Assembly (NCBI GenBank): GCA_951813625.1
Contig: CATOTS010000020.1
Location: 1 to 57,253 of the forward strand
Reading direction: 5' to 3'
Source: an uncultured Caldilineaceae bacterium
GTDB taxonomy: Bacteria > Chloroflexota > Anaerolineae > Caldilineales > Caldilineaceae
Length of the DNA stretch: 57,253 nucleotides
Shown here piece by piece: positions 34,917 to 44,324 of the stretch (its first letter is position 1; every line of letters starts with the position of its first letter). Under the pieces are notes generated by a model. The model was given only the letters and a program-made list of their open reading frames with translations, was not told the origin of the DNA and did not search any database. The translations under genes and the position numbers were made by a program.

Positions 34917-36686
34917 TCAAGACCGATCCCATGGAAACGCGCACGTCGGCCGGTTTGCATACCGCGACATCCCAATCTGCAGCCTGCTCCCGCATCCCGG
35001 CCCCAGCCGCACCGTAAAGCTATCGCAGTTCAGCGCCACCGTCTCACCGCCGTCGTTCGTCAGGCCCGTAAACTGGTGCTCCGCGTACGCTCCCGCCTGC
35101 ACAATCACGACGCGCCCCGCCACCTGGTCCGTGTTCACCAGCGTCAGCGTCATCCCATCCGCGTCCATGCACTCCACCAGCGCGCCAACGCCCTCCGGCA
35201 TGCCTGCCCGCCGCCGTTCAGGGTCGAAGTAGCGCACGCGGCAATGAAGCGGAAAGCCCAGCCGCTCCGTGGGCAGGCCGCCCAGCATCAGCTCGGTCAG
35301 CAGGCTCACCATCGCCGGATTGAAGCCGTTCATGTCGTCCGACATGCGCGTGTCCGCCGAGGTACTGTCGGCGCGCACCTTCCCTATCCGTTCGCGCACC
35401 TCGGCCAGGTCCTGCTGCAGCGCAGTAACCGGGTAGTCCGGGTTCTGGCCCTCCAGGAAGCGTATCCAATCGTTCGACTCGACGCGGCCCAGATCCGCCC
35501 TGTCCATCGACCAGTAGTAGACCTCCAACGCGCCCACGCTGAACGGGTCCGGCCTGAAATCGTACCAGCCGTCGTCGCCGTGCATATGGGGATAGAGCGT
35601 CTGCCCATCGCTGACCTTGGCGTTCGCGTTTACACCGTCAATGACACCGCGCCACGTGTCCACGTAGCTCTGACTTCCGGTCATCAGCAAACCGTTGCCG
35701 AAGCCGTAATGGGCGCGATTCGTGAAGTAAGGACGATGCGCCAGCGCTCCCGTCTGCGGAACGACCACGGTGAATCCCCAGCCGTAGACGCCGCCATACC
35801 ACTTGCCATCGCAGGCGCCGCCGATCGTCCCATCCAGCCCGACATTGGTGGGGATGATCCCGCCGTTGGCCGCGGTCCGCTCACACCAGGCGTCGACGTA
35901 GTCGACCGCCCACTCTATGTATCGCTCTTCACCCGACAGCATGTAGGCGTTCAATGCCAGCGTCGTGGTTTGAAGATTGAGCGGATGATCGCCTACAACG
36001 TCGTTGTAGTCTTCGAAATGAGCCACCATCTCCGCGTAAGTCCGCTCGCCGTGCCCGGGCTTGAAGCGGCCTTCGACCTCGATCGGATCGCCCGCCCAGT
36101 CCAGCCCGGTCGACTTGCGCATCAGCGGCCCGCGGCTGCCGTTGAACATGCTGCGGATGACGCGATGCTCAGCGTCGTAGTTGTGGGCCTGGGGATCGGT
36201 CCCCATGTAGAAACCGGCAAAGCGTTCCATCCGCCGCCGCAAATCGAGGTCATAGGGGTCGGACAGCGGCTGCAGGAAGAAGACGGAAAAGCCTTCGCCG
36301 TTGTGCATCCAGTCGAACATGACCGGAAACTCTTTGTAGTACATGCCGTCGCGGGCAAATGGCACGTCAACCGTCTTTGCTTCGGTGTACTGGCGCAGAT
36401 GGCCCTCCCACCCGTTCTTATACAGATCCAGGACGACATCGGGCGCGCCCAGCCCGTGCAGCACCGTCCATCCGGCCAGGTTTTCGGCCGCGTCGTCCGG
36501 CCCGTCGTCGCCGCCCCAGCGCGGAACGCAGAGCAGATAGCCGCGCTCGTCGAAATAGCGGTCGTAGAACTCCTGCACCGCCTCGGTCTGGTTGCGGATC
36601 AGCTGCCACTGCAGCAGCGCCCAGTGCGGCGGCGGCGAAGGTGTATGAAGAGTGACGATCGGCGTGCGCATGCTCTGTTCAGTCAT
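34917..36686 (-). CDS. Large glycosidase-like protein, probable (alpha/alpha) barrel
   Basis: 589 aa of uncertain function. The middle has repeating helical pairs rich in Trp and Tyr (LALNAYMLSGEERYIEWAVDYVDAWCERT near 240-270), characteristic of six-hairpin glycosidases that act on uronates or alpha-linked sugars. The N-terminal part reads QEFYDRYFDERGYLLCVPRW. The C-terminus (from about 490) is beta-rich, with LTLVNTDQVAGRVVIV. There is no signal peptide. It lies 27 bases after the class V aminotransferase gene at the end of the cassette 2 operon. Catalytic residues are not assigned, and the family label rests on pattern only. Confidence 0.45.
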   Translation of the reverse strand: MTEQSMRTPIVTLHTPSPPPHWALLQWQLIRNQTEAVQEFYDRYFDERGYLLCVPRWGGDDGPDDAAENLAGWTVLHGLGAPDVVLDLYKNGWEGHLRQYTEAKTVDVPFARDGMYYKEFPVMFDWMHNGEGFSVFFLQPLSDPYDLDLRRRMERFAGFYMGTDPQAHNYDAEHRVIRSMFNGSRGPLMRKSTGLDWAGDPIEVEGRFKPGHGERTYAEMVAHFEDYNDVVGDHPLNLQTTTLALNAYMLSGEERYIEWAVDYVDAWCERTAANGGIIPTNVGLDGTIGGACDGKWYGGVYGWGFTVVVPQTGALAHRPYFTNRAHYGFGNGLLMTGSQSYVDTWRGVIDGVNANAKVSDGQTLYPHMHGDDGWYDFRPDPFSVGALEVYYWSMDRADLGRVESNDWIRFLEGQNPDYPVTALQQDLAEVRERIGKVRADSTSADTRMSDDMNGFNPAMVSLLTELMLGGLPTERLGFPLHCRVRYFDPERRRAGMPEGVGALVECMDADGMTLTLVNTDQVAGRVVIVQAGAYAEHQFTGLTNDGGETVALNCDSFTVRLGPGCGSRLQIGMSRYANRPTCAFPWDRS

Positions 36687-36713
36687 AATTCGCTCTGACT
36701 TTCTCCGTTTTGT

Positions 36714-37991
36714 TCAGATCTGTGGAATGAGGTGGACAGCTGCCGAAAGGAACTGCTCAATCTCTTCAGCGGTATTGAATCCGGCGACGCCGATACGTAC
36801 GCCGCAGATCTCCGGGCGGTACTTGACAACGATGCGGAAATCGTCCAGGAGCCGCTCGACCAACTGCTGACAGCGCTCTGGCGTTCCTCCGTCCAGCTGG
36901 ATCGTGGTAACGCTGGATGACAGTTCCCAATCCGTTGGGCTGGCAACGCGAACGCCGGGCATGCATTCCAGGCCTTCCCGCAGCTGGGCCGTCAACGCCC
37001 GGCTGTGCTCTTCGATCGTCTCCAGGCCGATGCGCTGCGCCGTCTCCACGCACACGCCCGCGCCAATGCGCAGCGCGTAGTTGGCTGTACCCAGTTCGCT
37101 TAACGCGGCTGCCGTCACATGGCTGTAATTCGGGTCGCCTGAAGCGTCCCAGGGGACCGGCAGATTGAAAGGGTTGAAGCCCTGCCTGCCTTCGGCCGAT
37201 ATCACCAGAAACCCGATGCCCGGAGGCCCCGACAACCACTTGTGGACCGAGCCGCTGTAAAACGCAGCCCCAACTTCTCGCACGTCTACTGGGAAGATAC
37301 CAATCGACTGCGCGCCGTCTACCAGCGTCATCACCCCGCGAGCCCGCGCGATACGCGCGGCCTCGGCCACCGGCAGCCGCCGTCCGTCGATGTTCGAGAC
37401 ATGGCTGACGACCAGCAGGCGGTGCTCCGGTGTCAACGAACTGTCCAGCTGTTCGAGGAAAAACTCTGCCCCGGCGTACCGCGTCGCGCCTGCCTCGGTC
37501 GTGGGGATGAAGGTTGACTCTACGCCGCGTGACTGCTTTAACCCCACCGCCGCCCGCATGGTACTGCCATGCTCTACGTCGCTTACCGCCAGTTTGTCGC
37601 CAGCCTGCCAGTCGAGGCTCATGATCGCCAGTCTGGTGGCTGTAGTCGTGTTATAGGTCCAGGCCACATCCCCTGCCGAAACACCCAACAAGTCGGCCAA
37701 AGTGTGCCGGGCCTGCTCCGCCCGCGCGTAGAACCGAACGCCTGCCTCTTTGCCGCGAATCGCAATAATCTCTTCGTTCTCTGCACGCAGGGCGTCTGCC
37801 ATGCAGTCCTGGACCGACCGCGGTACCGGTCCGAATGTGCAACTGTTCAGATAGATGTATTTGTCTGTGAGAGGAATATCGGCGCGAAGGTCGTCGAGTG
37901 AACAGATTTCCGTCCCGCCCTGGCTGGTGTCCACTTTTGAACTCGTTCGGTCAGGATGAGGGACGGCGGCTGCGCGTCGAATTGGAAGCAT
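36714..37991 (-). CDS. Class V-fold PLP-dependent aminotransferase
   Basis: 425 aa. D225 in TLVDGAQSIG and K251 in SGSVHKWLSGPPG are the PLP aspartate and lysine of the class V (cysteine desulfurase/isopenicillin epimerase-like) fold; EHGSTMRAAVG near 140-150 is the substrate-facing loop. No cysteine sits at the position of the desulfurase catalytic loop that I can recognise, so aminotransfer, epimerisation or a lyase reaction is more likely than sulfur delivery. It is 30 bases after OppC of cassette 2. A second class V enzyme is encoded at 41840, on the other side of the transporter genes. Confidence 0.8.
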   Translation of the reverse strand: MLPIRRAAAVPHPDRTSSKVDTSQGGTEICSLDDLRADIPLTDKYIYLNSCTFGPVPRSVQDCMADALRAENEEIIAIRGKEAGVRFYARAEQARHTLADLLGVSAGDVAWTYNTTTATRLAIMSLDWQAGDKLAVSDVEHGSTMRAAVGLKQSRGVESTFIPTTEAGATRYAGAEFFLEQLDSSLTPEHRLLVVSHVSNIDGRRLPVAEAARIARARGVMTLVDGAQSIGIFPVDVREVGAAFYSGSVHKWLSGPPGIGFLVISAEGRQGFNPFNLPVPWDASGDPNYSHVTAAALSELGTANYALRIGAGVCVETAQRIGLETIEEHSRALTAQLREGLECMPGVRVASPTDWELSSSVTTIQLDGGTPERCQQLVERLLDDFRIVVKYRPEICGVRIGVAGFNTAEEIEQFLSAAVHLIPQI

Positions 37992-38021
37992 CAGGTCGGC
38001 TGCGAGGATGCCATCGCGGGT

Positions 38022-38927
38022 TCATTTGGTCGGATCCAACGCCTCTTGCAACCCGTCGCCCATCAGGGTGAACGCATACATGGTCAGGGCAATCATCAGG
38101 CCGGGGAAGAAGGCCAGATACCAGTGAGATTGGACCGCCGACAGATAGTCATTCAGCATACGGCCCCAGCTGGGCAGCGGCGGATTGATCCCAATCCCCA
38201 GGAAGCTCAGCCCGGCTTCACCCAGGATCGCGCCGGGGATGCCCAGCGTCACGCTCACGATGATCGGCGACAGCGAGTTCGGCATCAGGTGCCGCATGAT
38301 AATGCGCCGCTCGGGCACGCCGGTACAGATCGCCGCCAGCACGTAGTCCTGCTCGCGCAGCGACAGGAACTGCCCCCGCACCAGGCGCGCGATGCCCATC
38401 CACCCGGTCACCGCGAAGACGATCAGAACGTTGCGGAAGCCGGTGCCAAGCACCGTGATAATCAGGATGCCCAGCAACAGGTTGGGGACCGAATTGATAA
38501 TCTCAATAATACGTATCAGTACATAATCGATCGCGCCCCCATACCACGCCGCCGCCGCCCCGTACGGCAACCCGATCGCCAGCGCAACGATGTTGCTGAT
38601 AAAGCCGACAGCCAGCGATATGCGCGCGCCGTAGATGATGCGAGTCAATACGTCGCGGCCGAAGGGGTCGGTGCCCATCGGATGTTCCAGCGATGGGAAG
38701 AGCCACGTCTGGTCATACTGCTGGTTGTCGTACCCTTCCGGCGCCAGTACATTGGCGAAAATTGCCACCAAGAACAGCAATACGACGAAACCCAGCGAAA
38801 TCATGGCCAGCAGGTTGCGCGAGAACCGCCGCGCCGCGTCTCCCCAAAGGTTTCGAGGCTTTGACCGGAAATCCGCGGCCAGCGCCCGCGTCGCCGGCCC
38901 GTCCGAGCGAGGTTCACTGTCCTGCAT
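38022..38927 (-). CDS. ABC transporter permease, OppC/DppC type (cassette 2)
   Basis: 301 aa. MISLGFVVLLFLVAIFANVLAPEGY is the first helix; GTDPFGRDVLTRIIYGARISLAVG and RLVRGQFLSLREQDYVLAA are family signatures. It ends MGDGLQEALDPTK. It is shorter than the OppC proteins of cassettes 1 and 3 because the long inter-helix insertion is absent. Located 58 bases after oppB. No ATPase gene follows; the next gene encodes an aminotransferase. Confidence 0.9.
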   Translation of the reverse strand: MQDSEPRSDGPATRALAADFRSKPRNLWGDAARRFSRNLLAMISLGFVVLLFLVAIFANVLAPEGYDNQQYDQTWLFPSLEHPMGTDPFGRDVLTRIIYGARISLAVGFISNIVALAIGLPYGAAAAWYGGAIDYVLIRIIEIINSVPNLLLGILIITVLGTGFRNVLIVFAVTGWMGIARLVRGQFLSLREQDYVLAAICTGVPERRIIMRHLMPNSLSPIIVSVTLGIPGAILGEAGLSFLGIGINPPLPSWGRMLNDYLSAVQSHWYLAFFPGLMIALTMYAFTLMGDGLQEALDPTK

Positions 38928-38985
38928 TGGCGAAGAGGTCGAAATGGTAGCTCTCCTTCGCGCCCCTTACATCAAGAAGCGCTCT

Positions 38986-39927
38986 CTACTTCGTGCCGCC
39001 GATTCGAATGCGCGGGTCAACAACACCGTAGAGCAGATCGGTCACGAGGTAGGCGATCGCGATCGCAAATGTCCACAGCAGGATCAGCGCCATGATCATC
39101 GGGTAGTCACGGTTATAGATCGCCAGCGTCGTCTGACTGCCAATACCCGGAACACGGAAGATCGCCTCAATGAAGAACGAGCCCAGCAGCAGGTTGACCA
39201 CCAGCGGTCCCAACAGCGTGATCAGAGGCAGCGACGCCGCCCGAAATGCATGACGGAACACCACCGCCCTTTCCTGCAGCCCCTTGGCCCGAGCCGTCCG
39301 AACGTACTCAGCCTGCAGCGCATCCACCATGCTGGCACGCGTAAAACGCGCCATTCCTCCTATCAGCCCGATTGCATAGACAAGCGTGGGCATGATCCAT
39401 TGCTTCGGTTCGCCCCAGCCGCCCGACGGAAGCCAGCGCAGCTGAACTGCGAAAATGATAATGCTCATAATCGCGATTACGAAGACCGGCGTTACAAAGG
39501 TTGTGATTACGATAACGTTCGTGAGGTAGTCCAGCCACGTATTCGGCCGCAGCGCCGCCACCACACCCATCAGAATGCCGATCGGAATTCCGATCGCCAT
39601 CGCCGACAGCCCCAGCTGCGCCGTGATCGGCCACGTGCGCCCGACAAAATCAGAGATCGGCTCCCCGTAGCGGAACGAGATACCGAAGTCCCCCCGCAGC
39701 GCCGCCCACATGTAGCGCAGATACTGCACGTACAGCGGCTTGTCCAGGCCGTACTTCTCCATCAGCTTCTGCCGGATGTGCTCGGGTATCGCCCGGTGCT
39801 CCGACTCCGTGGGCATCGCGTCGAACGGACCGCCCGGTATGAAATGGATCATGATGAAGATCATGATCGACACAAAAAACAGGACGCCGATTATTCCTAC
39901 AATGCGTCCCAGCACATAGCGCGCCAT
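38986..39927 (-). CDS. ABC transporter permease, OppB/DppB type (cassette 2)
   Basis: 313 aa from the ATG at 39927 (MARYVLGRIVGI); the alternative at 39948 only adds seven residues. The first helix, the LIHFIPGGPFDAMPTE-like loop, QKLMEKYGLDKPLYVQY and the EAA-type loop RTARAKGLQERAVVFRHAFR identify it. It ends DLLYGVVDPRIRIG. A stem-loop with a U-rich tail separates it from the binding-protein gene. Confidence 0.9.
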   Translation of the reverse strand: MARYVLGRIVGIIGVLFFVSIMIFIMIHFIPGGPFDAMPTESEHRAIPEHIRQKLMEKYGLDKPLYVQYLRYMWAALRGDFGISFRYGEPISDFVGRTWPITAQLGLSAMAIGIPIGILMGVVAALRPNTWLDYLTNVIVITTFVTPVFVIAIMSIIIFAVQLRWLPSGGWGEPKQWIMPTLVYAIGLIGGMARFTRASMVDALQAEYVRTARAKGLQERAVVFRHAFRAASLPLITLLGPLVVNLLLGSFFIEAIFRVPGIGSQTTLAIYNRDYPMIMALILLWTFAIAIAYLVTDLLYGVVDPRIRIGGTK

Positions 39928-39955
39928 CCGACTATCCTCGAAGAACAAGAAAGAA

Positions 39956-39999
39956 GAGAGAGTGGGAAGTAAGAACAGCTCAAACTCCCCACCTCTCTC
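39956..39999 (-). promoter_or_regulatory. Intercistronic stem-loop between binding protein and oppB (cassette 2)
   Basis: GAGAGAG plus TGGGAAG (39956-39969, plus reading) pairs with CTCCCCA and CTCTCTC (39985-39991 and 39993-39999), with one bulged base. On the minus-strand RNA a U-rich tract (TTCTTTCTTGTTC) follows, so partial termination after the binding-protein gene is plausible. Confidence 0.7.
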
Positions 40000-40019
40000 T
40001 TTTCAATCATCAATACTTA

Positions 40020-41711
40020 CTACTCTGTAATGTACGCGCTGTCCAAAAGCATCATGTTGTAGACGCCCAGCGTGCCGTCATCGGTCAGCGTCAAGCCGCT
40101 CACATAGTCCTTGTACAGCACGGCCTGCACCGGGTTCATCACGAAAACGCCGATCGCATCGCGGGACAGGATCTTGATCGCCTCGTGATACAGGTCACAC
40201 CGCTCCGCAGACATCTGCATCGGCCGCGCAGTGTCGATCAGGTTGCGGTACTCCTCGTCCGTCCAGCCAGTGAAGTAGGAGGCCGCCGGATCGTCCCACC
40301 AGTCCACGAAGTTGCTCGGGTCGATGAAGTCCGCGCCCCAGCGATTCAGCGCGATCTTCAGCTCGGCATTCGCCATCCGCGCCACGTAGTCGGCGCGTTC
40401 GATGTTCTGCGGCGTCAGCTTGATGCCCAGGTTGTCCGCCAGCATGCGCTGGATCGCCTCGGCCTCGCGAATGAACTCACCTTCCTTGGTGTAAAGCACC
40501 ATCTCGGGGAATCCCTCGCCGCCGGGGTAGCCGGCCTGTGCCATCAGGTCCGCCGCCTTCTCAGGATCGTAGTTCTGATATGCGATCAGCTCGGGGTCGT
40601 CGTTGCGCTCACACGGGAAGTCCTTGGGCAGGAAGCCGTGCGCCGGGATGCAGGTGCCGCGCATCACGTTGTCGCACAGAGCAGTGCGGTCCACCGCATG
40701 GCCAAGAGCCTGCCGCACCAGGATGTCATCGAACGGAGCTGTCCTCTGGTTCAGATACAGGTAGACGCCACGGTTCATGACGCTGATGTAGGCCTCTTTG
40801 CTCAGCTGCGGGTCAGCCAGCACCTGCACCAGGTCGTCGCCCGTCACACCCACGCCGCCATCAATGTCGCCGGCCTGGTACATCTGCAGGAGCGGCGCGG
40901 CCACCTCGGGGATAATCACCTGGATCTTCTGCTCAAACGTGGCCGGATAGCGGCCCGTATAGTATGGGTTCGGCGTGAAGATCACGTTCTGGCCCCGATT
41001 CCACTCGGCAATGCGGTAGGGCCCGTTGCTCGGCGCTGTTGCCGGATCGTTGGCCCAATCCTCACCGTGCTCCTCGACCATATGGCGCGGCACCGGCGCC
41101 GCGTGCCAGTTGATCTTGAACATGTAATACGGAATCGGCACCTTGGTGGTCAGAGAGAAGGTGTAATCGTCGATCAGCTTCACACCCAGCTCTTCGACGT
41201 CTACCTCGCCCTTGTTGTACGCTTCGCCGTTCTCGAGGTCAAACAGGAACCAGGCGTAGACGTTCGACATCTCGGGATCCAGGTAGCGCCGGAAGCTGTA
41301 GACCCAGTCCTCAGCGGTCACTGGTGTGCCGTCGCTCCACATGGCATCCTGCCGCAGGTGGAACGTCCATGTGCGCCCGTCTTCCGACTGCTCCCAGCTA
41401 TCGGCCGCGGCCGGGTGCCAGTCGCCTTCCGGGCCCATCTTGGCCAGCTGCTCAATCGTGGCCTCGAATGCGAACCCTTCGTACTCATTGCGCATCGTGT
41501 CGAAGTGCTTGCCTTCGATGCCGGCAGACCGGAAGACCTGCTTGTCCGCGGGGGCAGCGTCCTCAGGCAGGGTTACGCCGCCCGAGCTGACCTGCTCCAT
41601 CATTTCCTCTTCCGGCATTTCCGACGCCGGCGCCGTCGGCGCAACACAGCCGGCCGCGGTTACCAAAATAAGAGCTGCCAACACTAAGATTGGCAGACGC
41701 CATCTGTTCAT
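40020..41711 (-). CDS. ABC transporter substrate-binding lipoprotein, family 5 (cassette 2)
   Basis: 563 aa from ATG 41711, the start of a lipoprotein signal (MNRWRLPILVLAALIL then VTAAGC lipobox); GAGGAG lies ten bases upstream. An earlier start at 41816 would add 35 residues with no signal character. WTFHLRQDAMWSDGTPVTAEDWVYSFRR-like sequence is the SBP family 5 signature, and DDILVRQALGHAVDRTAL is typical. A Met/Glu-rich linker (EMPEEEMMEQ) joins the lipid anchor to the domain. The cognate ligand is unknown; the surrounding genes are an aldolase, two class V PLP enzymes and a glycosidase-like protein. Confidence 0.9.
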   Translation of the reverse strand: MNRWRLPILVLAALILVTAAGCVAPTAPASEMPEEEMMEQVSSGGVTLPEDAAPADKQVFRSAGIEGKHFDTMRNEYEGFAFEATIEQLAKMGPEGDWHPAAADSWEQSEDGRTWTFHLRQDAMWSDGTPVTAEDWVYSFRRYLDPEMSNVYAWFLFDLENGEAYNKGEVDVEELGVKLIDDYTFSLTTKVPIPYYMFKINWHAAPVPRHMVEEHGEDWANDPATAPSNGPYRIAEWNRGQNVIFTPNPYYTGRYPATFEQKIQVIIPEVAAPLLQMYQAGDIDGGVGVTGDDLVQVLADPQLSKEAYISVMNRGVYLYLNQRTAPFDDILVRQALGHAVDRTALCDNVMRGTCIPAHGFLPKDFPCERNDDPELIAYQNYDPEKAADLMAQAGYPGGEGFPEMVLYTKEGEFIREAEAIQRMLADNLGIKLTPQNIERADYVARMANAELKIALNRWGADFIDPSNFVDWWDDPAASYFTGWTDEEYRNLIDTARPMQMSAERCDLYHEAIKILSRDAIGVFVMNPVQAVLYKDYVSGLTLTDDGTLGVYNMMLLDSAYITE

Positions 41712-41787
41712 AGCCAGGAATCTCCTCACAGTTTGGATGGATAGATTTGGGTTGGGTTTTTCAGAGGTACTTCTGAAAGCCGTGCAA

Positions 41788-41816
41788 AGTATACCCTCAA
41801 TCCTGCGAGCGCCCAA
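41788..41816 (-). promoter_or_regulatory. Candidate sigma-70 promoter for cassette 2
   Basis: Minus-strand TTGGGC (41816-41811), 17-base spacer, TATACT (41793-41788; 5 of 6 to consensus). An A/T tract (AAAAATTTT) lies directly upstream and could act as an UP element. The -35 is weak. Confidence 0.5.
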
Positions 41817-41839
41817 AATTTTTCGACTCTGGCGCGCAT

Positions 41840-42988
41840 TTATGTCAGACCCCGCAGCCCCGCCGCCAGTCGCTCCAGGTCCTCCCCGTTGTTGAAGACA
41901 TGAGTCGAAACGCGGATCATGGACCCGTCCAACTCCAATGGCGCGACCAGTACCTTCTCCCCTTTAAGATGCTCCTGAATCTCCGCCGAGGTTTTCCCTT
42001 CGAGGCTGAAGGTAACGATGCCCGACGACCGCTCGTAAGGTAAGGGTGTATGCAGATTGAGCCCAGGCACCGCCAGGAGCGCCTCCTTTGCCCGATCGGT
42101 GTAGCTCTCGATGTAGGCAAAGACATTCTCCCAGCCGATCTCTTCCCAGCAGTCAAGTGCTTTGCCCCAGCCGACCTGGTCCGCCAGGTTGCGCGTGCCG
42201 AACTCAAAACGCTTCGCCTCGTCTAGCAGGGTAAGGCCGCCCTCCAGGTCGAAATCCTTCTGCGAGTGGGAGCCGATCCAGCTCGGCTGAATCCACGGGA
42301 TGCGGTCTTGGCGCACGTAGAAGCCGCCCGTTCCCTGCGGCGCCATAATATATTTGTGCCCGCTGAAGGCGTAGAAGTCGCAATCGAGCGCACGCACGTC
42401 CAACGGGACCGCGCCGTAGGCCTGGGCGCCGTCGAGAAGTACGGGAACGCCGCGGTCATGCGCGCTGTCGACCAGCGCCCGCGCCGGCAGCCGCTGCCCA
42501 GTACGGCGGCAGACATGGCTGACCGAGACGATACGCGTGCGCTCGTCCAGCAGCCGCTCGAACTGGTCCAACATCAACTCTTCATCGTGCACAACCTCCA
42601 GGAAGCGCAACTCGATGCCATAGCGCCTGACGTGGCTGTACCAGGTGATGCGGTTGCCCGGATGCTCCTTATCGCTCAGGATGACATTGTCGCCTGCCCG
42701 CCAGTCGATGCCGTTGGCAACGATGTTGATGCCGATCGTCGTGTTCTCGCCCAGGACGATCTCATCGCTGTCGGCGTTCATCGAACGCGCCACCTTTTCC
42801 CGCGTCGCCTCGAACCCTTCCAGCATCTTTTCGTTGATGCCCGGCGCGGCCCCGCCCGCATTCTGGAAACGGGCCCACCGGTTCGTCTCCTCGATCACCG
42901 GCTCCATCTTGGGCGAAAAGCCGCTGCTCTGGAAGTAGGCGAACTCCTGCGTAATCGGCGTCAGTCGTCGAACGTCGGAAAGTTGCAT
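41840..42988 (-). CDS. Class V-fold PLP-dependent aminotransferase (second)
   Basis: 382 aa. D186 in LLDGAQAYG and K212 in FSGHKYIMAPQGTGG are the PLP aspartate and Schiff-base lysine. LGENTTIGINIVANGIDW and DKEHPGNRITW near 105-115 match class V enzymes such as isopenicillin N epimerase-like and selenocysteine-lyase-like proteins. It is only distantly related to the class V protein at 36714. It ends 128 bases before the start of cassette 2, which has its own promoter. Confidence 0.8.
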   Translation of the reverse strand: MQLSDVRRLTPITQEFAYFQSSGFSPKMEPVIEETNRWARFQNAGGAAPGINEKMLEGFEATREKVARSMNADSDEIVLGENTTIGINIVANGIDWRAGDNVILSDKEHPGNRITWYSHVRRYGIELRFLEVVHDEELMLDQFERLLDERTRIVSVSHVCRRTGQRLPARALVDSAHDRGVPVLLDGAQAYGAVPLDVRALDCDFYAFSGHKYIMAPQGTGGFYVRQDRIPWIQPSWIGSHSQKDFDLEGGLTLLDEAKRFEFGTRNLADQVGWGKALDCWEEIGWENVFAYIESYTDRAKEALLAVPGLNLHTPLPYERSSGIVTFSLEGKTSAEIQEHLKGEKVLVAPLELDGSMIRVSTHVFNNGEDLERLAAGLRGLT

Positions 42989-43172
42989 TCTCGCTCCTTC
43001 AAGTTATCCTCGCGGCCATTCTGTTATCGACCAATGGACTTCGAGCCCGCGCAATTGCATCAGGACAACGCCTGCCCGGACAAGCAAGACAATGGTTAGA
43101 AAGAGCTTTGAATTCCACGGGGAGTGGAGAGCGCACGCAGGAGTGAGAGGCTGGTAGCACTCCCGGACCGGC

Positions 43173-43922
43173 TTACAACCCCGGAGCCACCTGCAGTACC
43201 GTCACGCCCATCTCGATGTACTTGTCCCGCTGCTCCGCGGTGGTTACGCCCAGGCTCACATGCGCCGTACTGTCCCGCAACTGCTCCAGCACGTGGCCGA
43301 TGCACTCGTCCACCGTCTTGAACGGGCTGTGCGGCAGACTCTCTATGCTGAAGCGGAGGTCGTTCGGCCCGAATGCCAGCAGGTCTACGCCCGGTTTCGC
43401 CAGCTTCCCGGCATTGATCACAGCATCCACCGACTCCATCTGGATGGCCAGATAGCCGTTACTGTTCCACCAATCGGCGTATGCCACGCGGTCCATCGAC
43501 CACGGATCGTCCAGTTGCCCGAACGCGCTGACATTGCGCCGCGCCGCGCCGCCCCAACTGCGCCGGCCCACCTGCGGATAATAGAAATACTTGATCGCCT
43601 CATCCACCTCAGCCACATTCTCCACCTCAGGCACCAAAATGCCGGTCGGCCCGAAGTCGAGATAGCGGCCAATCAGATAGGTATGGCGCGTGTGAGAGAT
43701 CCGCACCTGCACAGGGATCCCGATCGCCTCCGCGTGGCCGCAGAAAGTGAACAGATCCTGCTCGTTGAACGGCGAGTGCTGGCAGTCCGCGTAGACAAAA
43801 CCGTATTCCCCCTGGCCAAGTATGTCCTCCAACTGGCCGCGGCCCATGTCCAGCGACGCGCCCACCCCTAAAATCAACTCCCCGCGGTGGATCCGTTCCT
43901 TGAGATTACTCACTTCTGTCAT
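43173..43922 (-). CDS. HpcH/HpaI-type aldolase/citrate lyase family protein
   Basis: 249 aa; ATG at 43922 preceded by GGAGGAAAAGGAAT, preferred over the upstream start at 43949. YADCQHSPF (45-53, H49), the Q-x-E metal site in IQMESVDAV and LLAFGPNDLRF near 195-205 match metal-dependent class II aldolases that cleave 4-hydroxy-2-oxo acids (2-keto-3-deoxy sugar acids or related) to pyruvate and an aldehyde. This would be a late step in breaking down a sugar acid or aromatic-derived acid. Confidence 0.85.
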   Translation of the reverse strand: MTEVSNLKERIHRGELILGVGASLDMGRGQLEDILGQGEYGFVYADCQHSPFNEQDLFTFCGHAEAIGIPVQVRISHTRHTYLIGRYLDFGPTGILVPEVENVAEVDEAIKYFYYPQVGRRSWGGAARRNVSAFGQLDDPWSMDRVAYADWWNSNGYLAIQMESVDAVINAGKLAKPGVDLLAFGPNDLRFSIESLPHSPFKTVDECIGHVLEQLRDSTAHVSLGVTTAEQRDKYIEMGVTVLQVAPGL

Positions 43923-44028
43923 GATTCCTTTTCCTCCATGGCCCCTCAATTAATGAGCGCCTGCGTTTGAACTGTCCAGCTGGAAACGAAGAACCGGATT
44001 CTCGGTACTGAAAGCAAGAAAAACGGTC

Positions 44029-44316
44029 GTAACTCCTCAGCCGCAATCAGTCTGCGACCATGAATGAGGCGAGCAAAGGTGTTTTCTCTCCCCTTAGCTT
44101 TTTGGACGGTCGGGCCTGCGGCCCTCCCTTGTGCGGGGGGACTCCCCCCGCAACGCCCCCCTCCAAAACCAGCGCTCACCGACAGTACGTCGTCATTCCT
44201 ACAGTGCGGCTTATCCAACCTGGCGGCGGCCAACCGAATACGCGTTCAGATAATCTGAATGGCGGCGGGGACGAAGCACTGGTCGACTCAGACGCTGTAT
44301 GTGGCTTAGTAGCTAC
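44029..44316. mobile_element. MITE-like inverted-repeat element, copy C
   Basis: 288 bp, same orientation as copies A and B. Starts GTAACTCCTCAGCCGC and ends GGCTTAGTAGCTAC. The GCGGGGGG/CCCCCCGC stem is at 44133-44151. Flanking 8-mers AAACGGTC and AATCGGAC match at 6 of 8, consistent with an aged duplication. It sits eight bases beyond the stop codon of the thiamine-diphosphate enzyme gene (44325), and with its flanks fills the gap between 43923 and 44324. Confidence 0.85.
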
Positions 44317-44324
44317 AATCGGAC

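Noticed and set aside
34523..34975. Minus-strand open frame of 150 codons between the antitoxin and the glycosidase-like gene
   Set aside because: It overlaps both neighbours, is rich in Arg/Gly from high-G+C frame, and has no recognisable domain.
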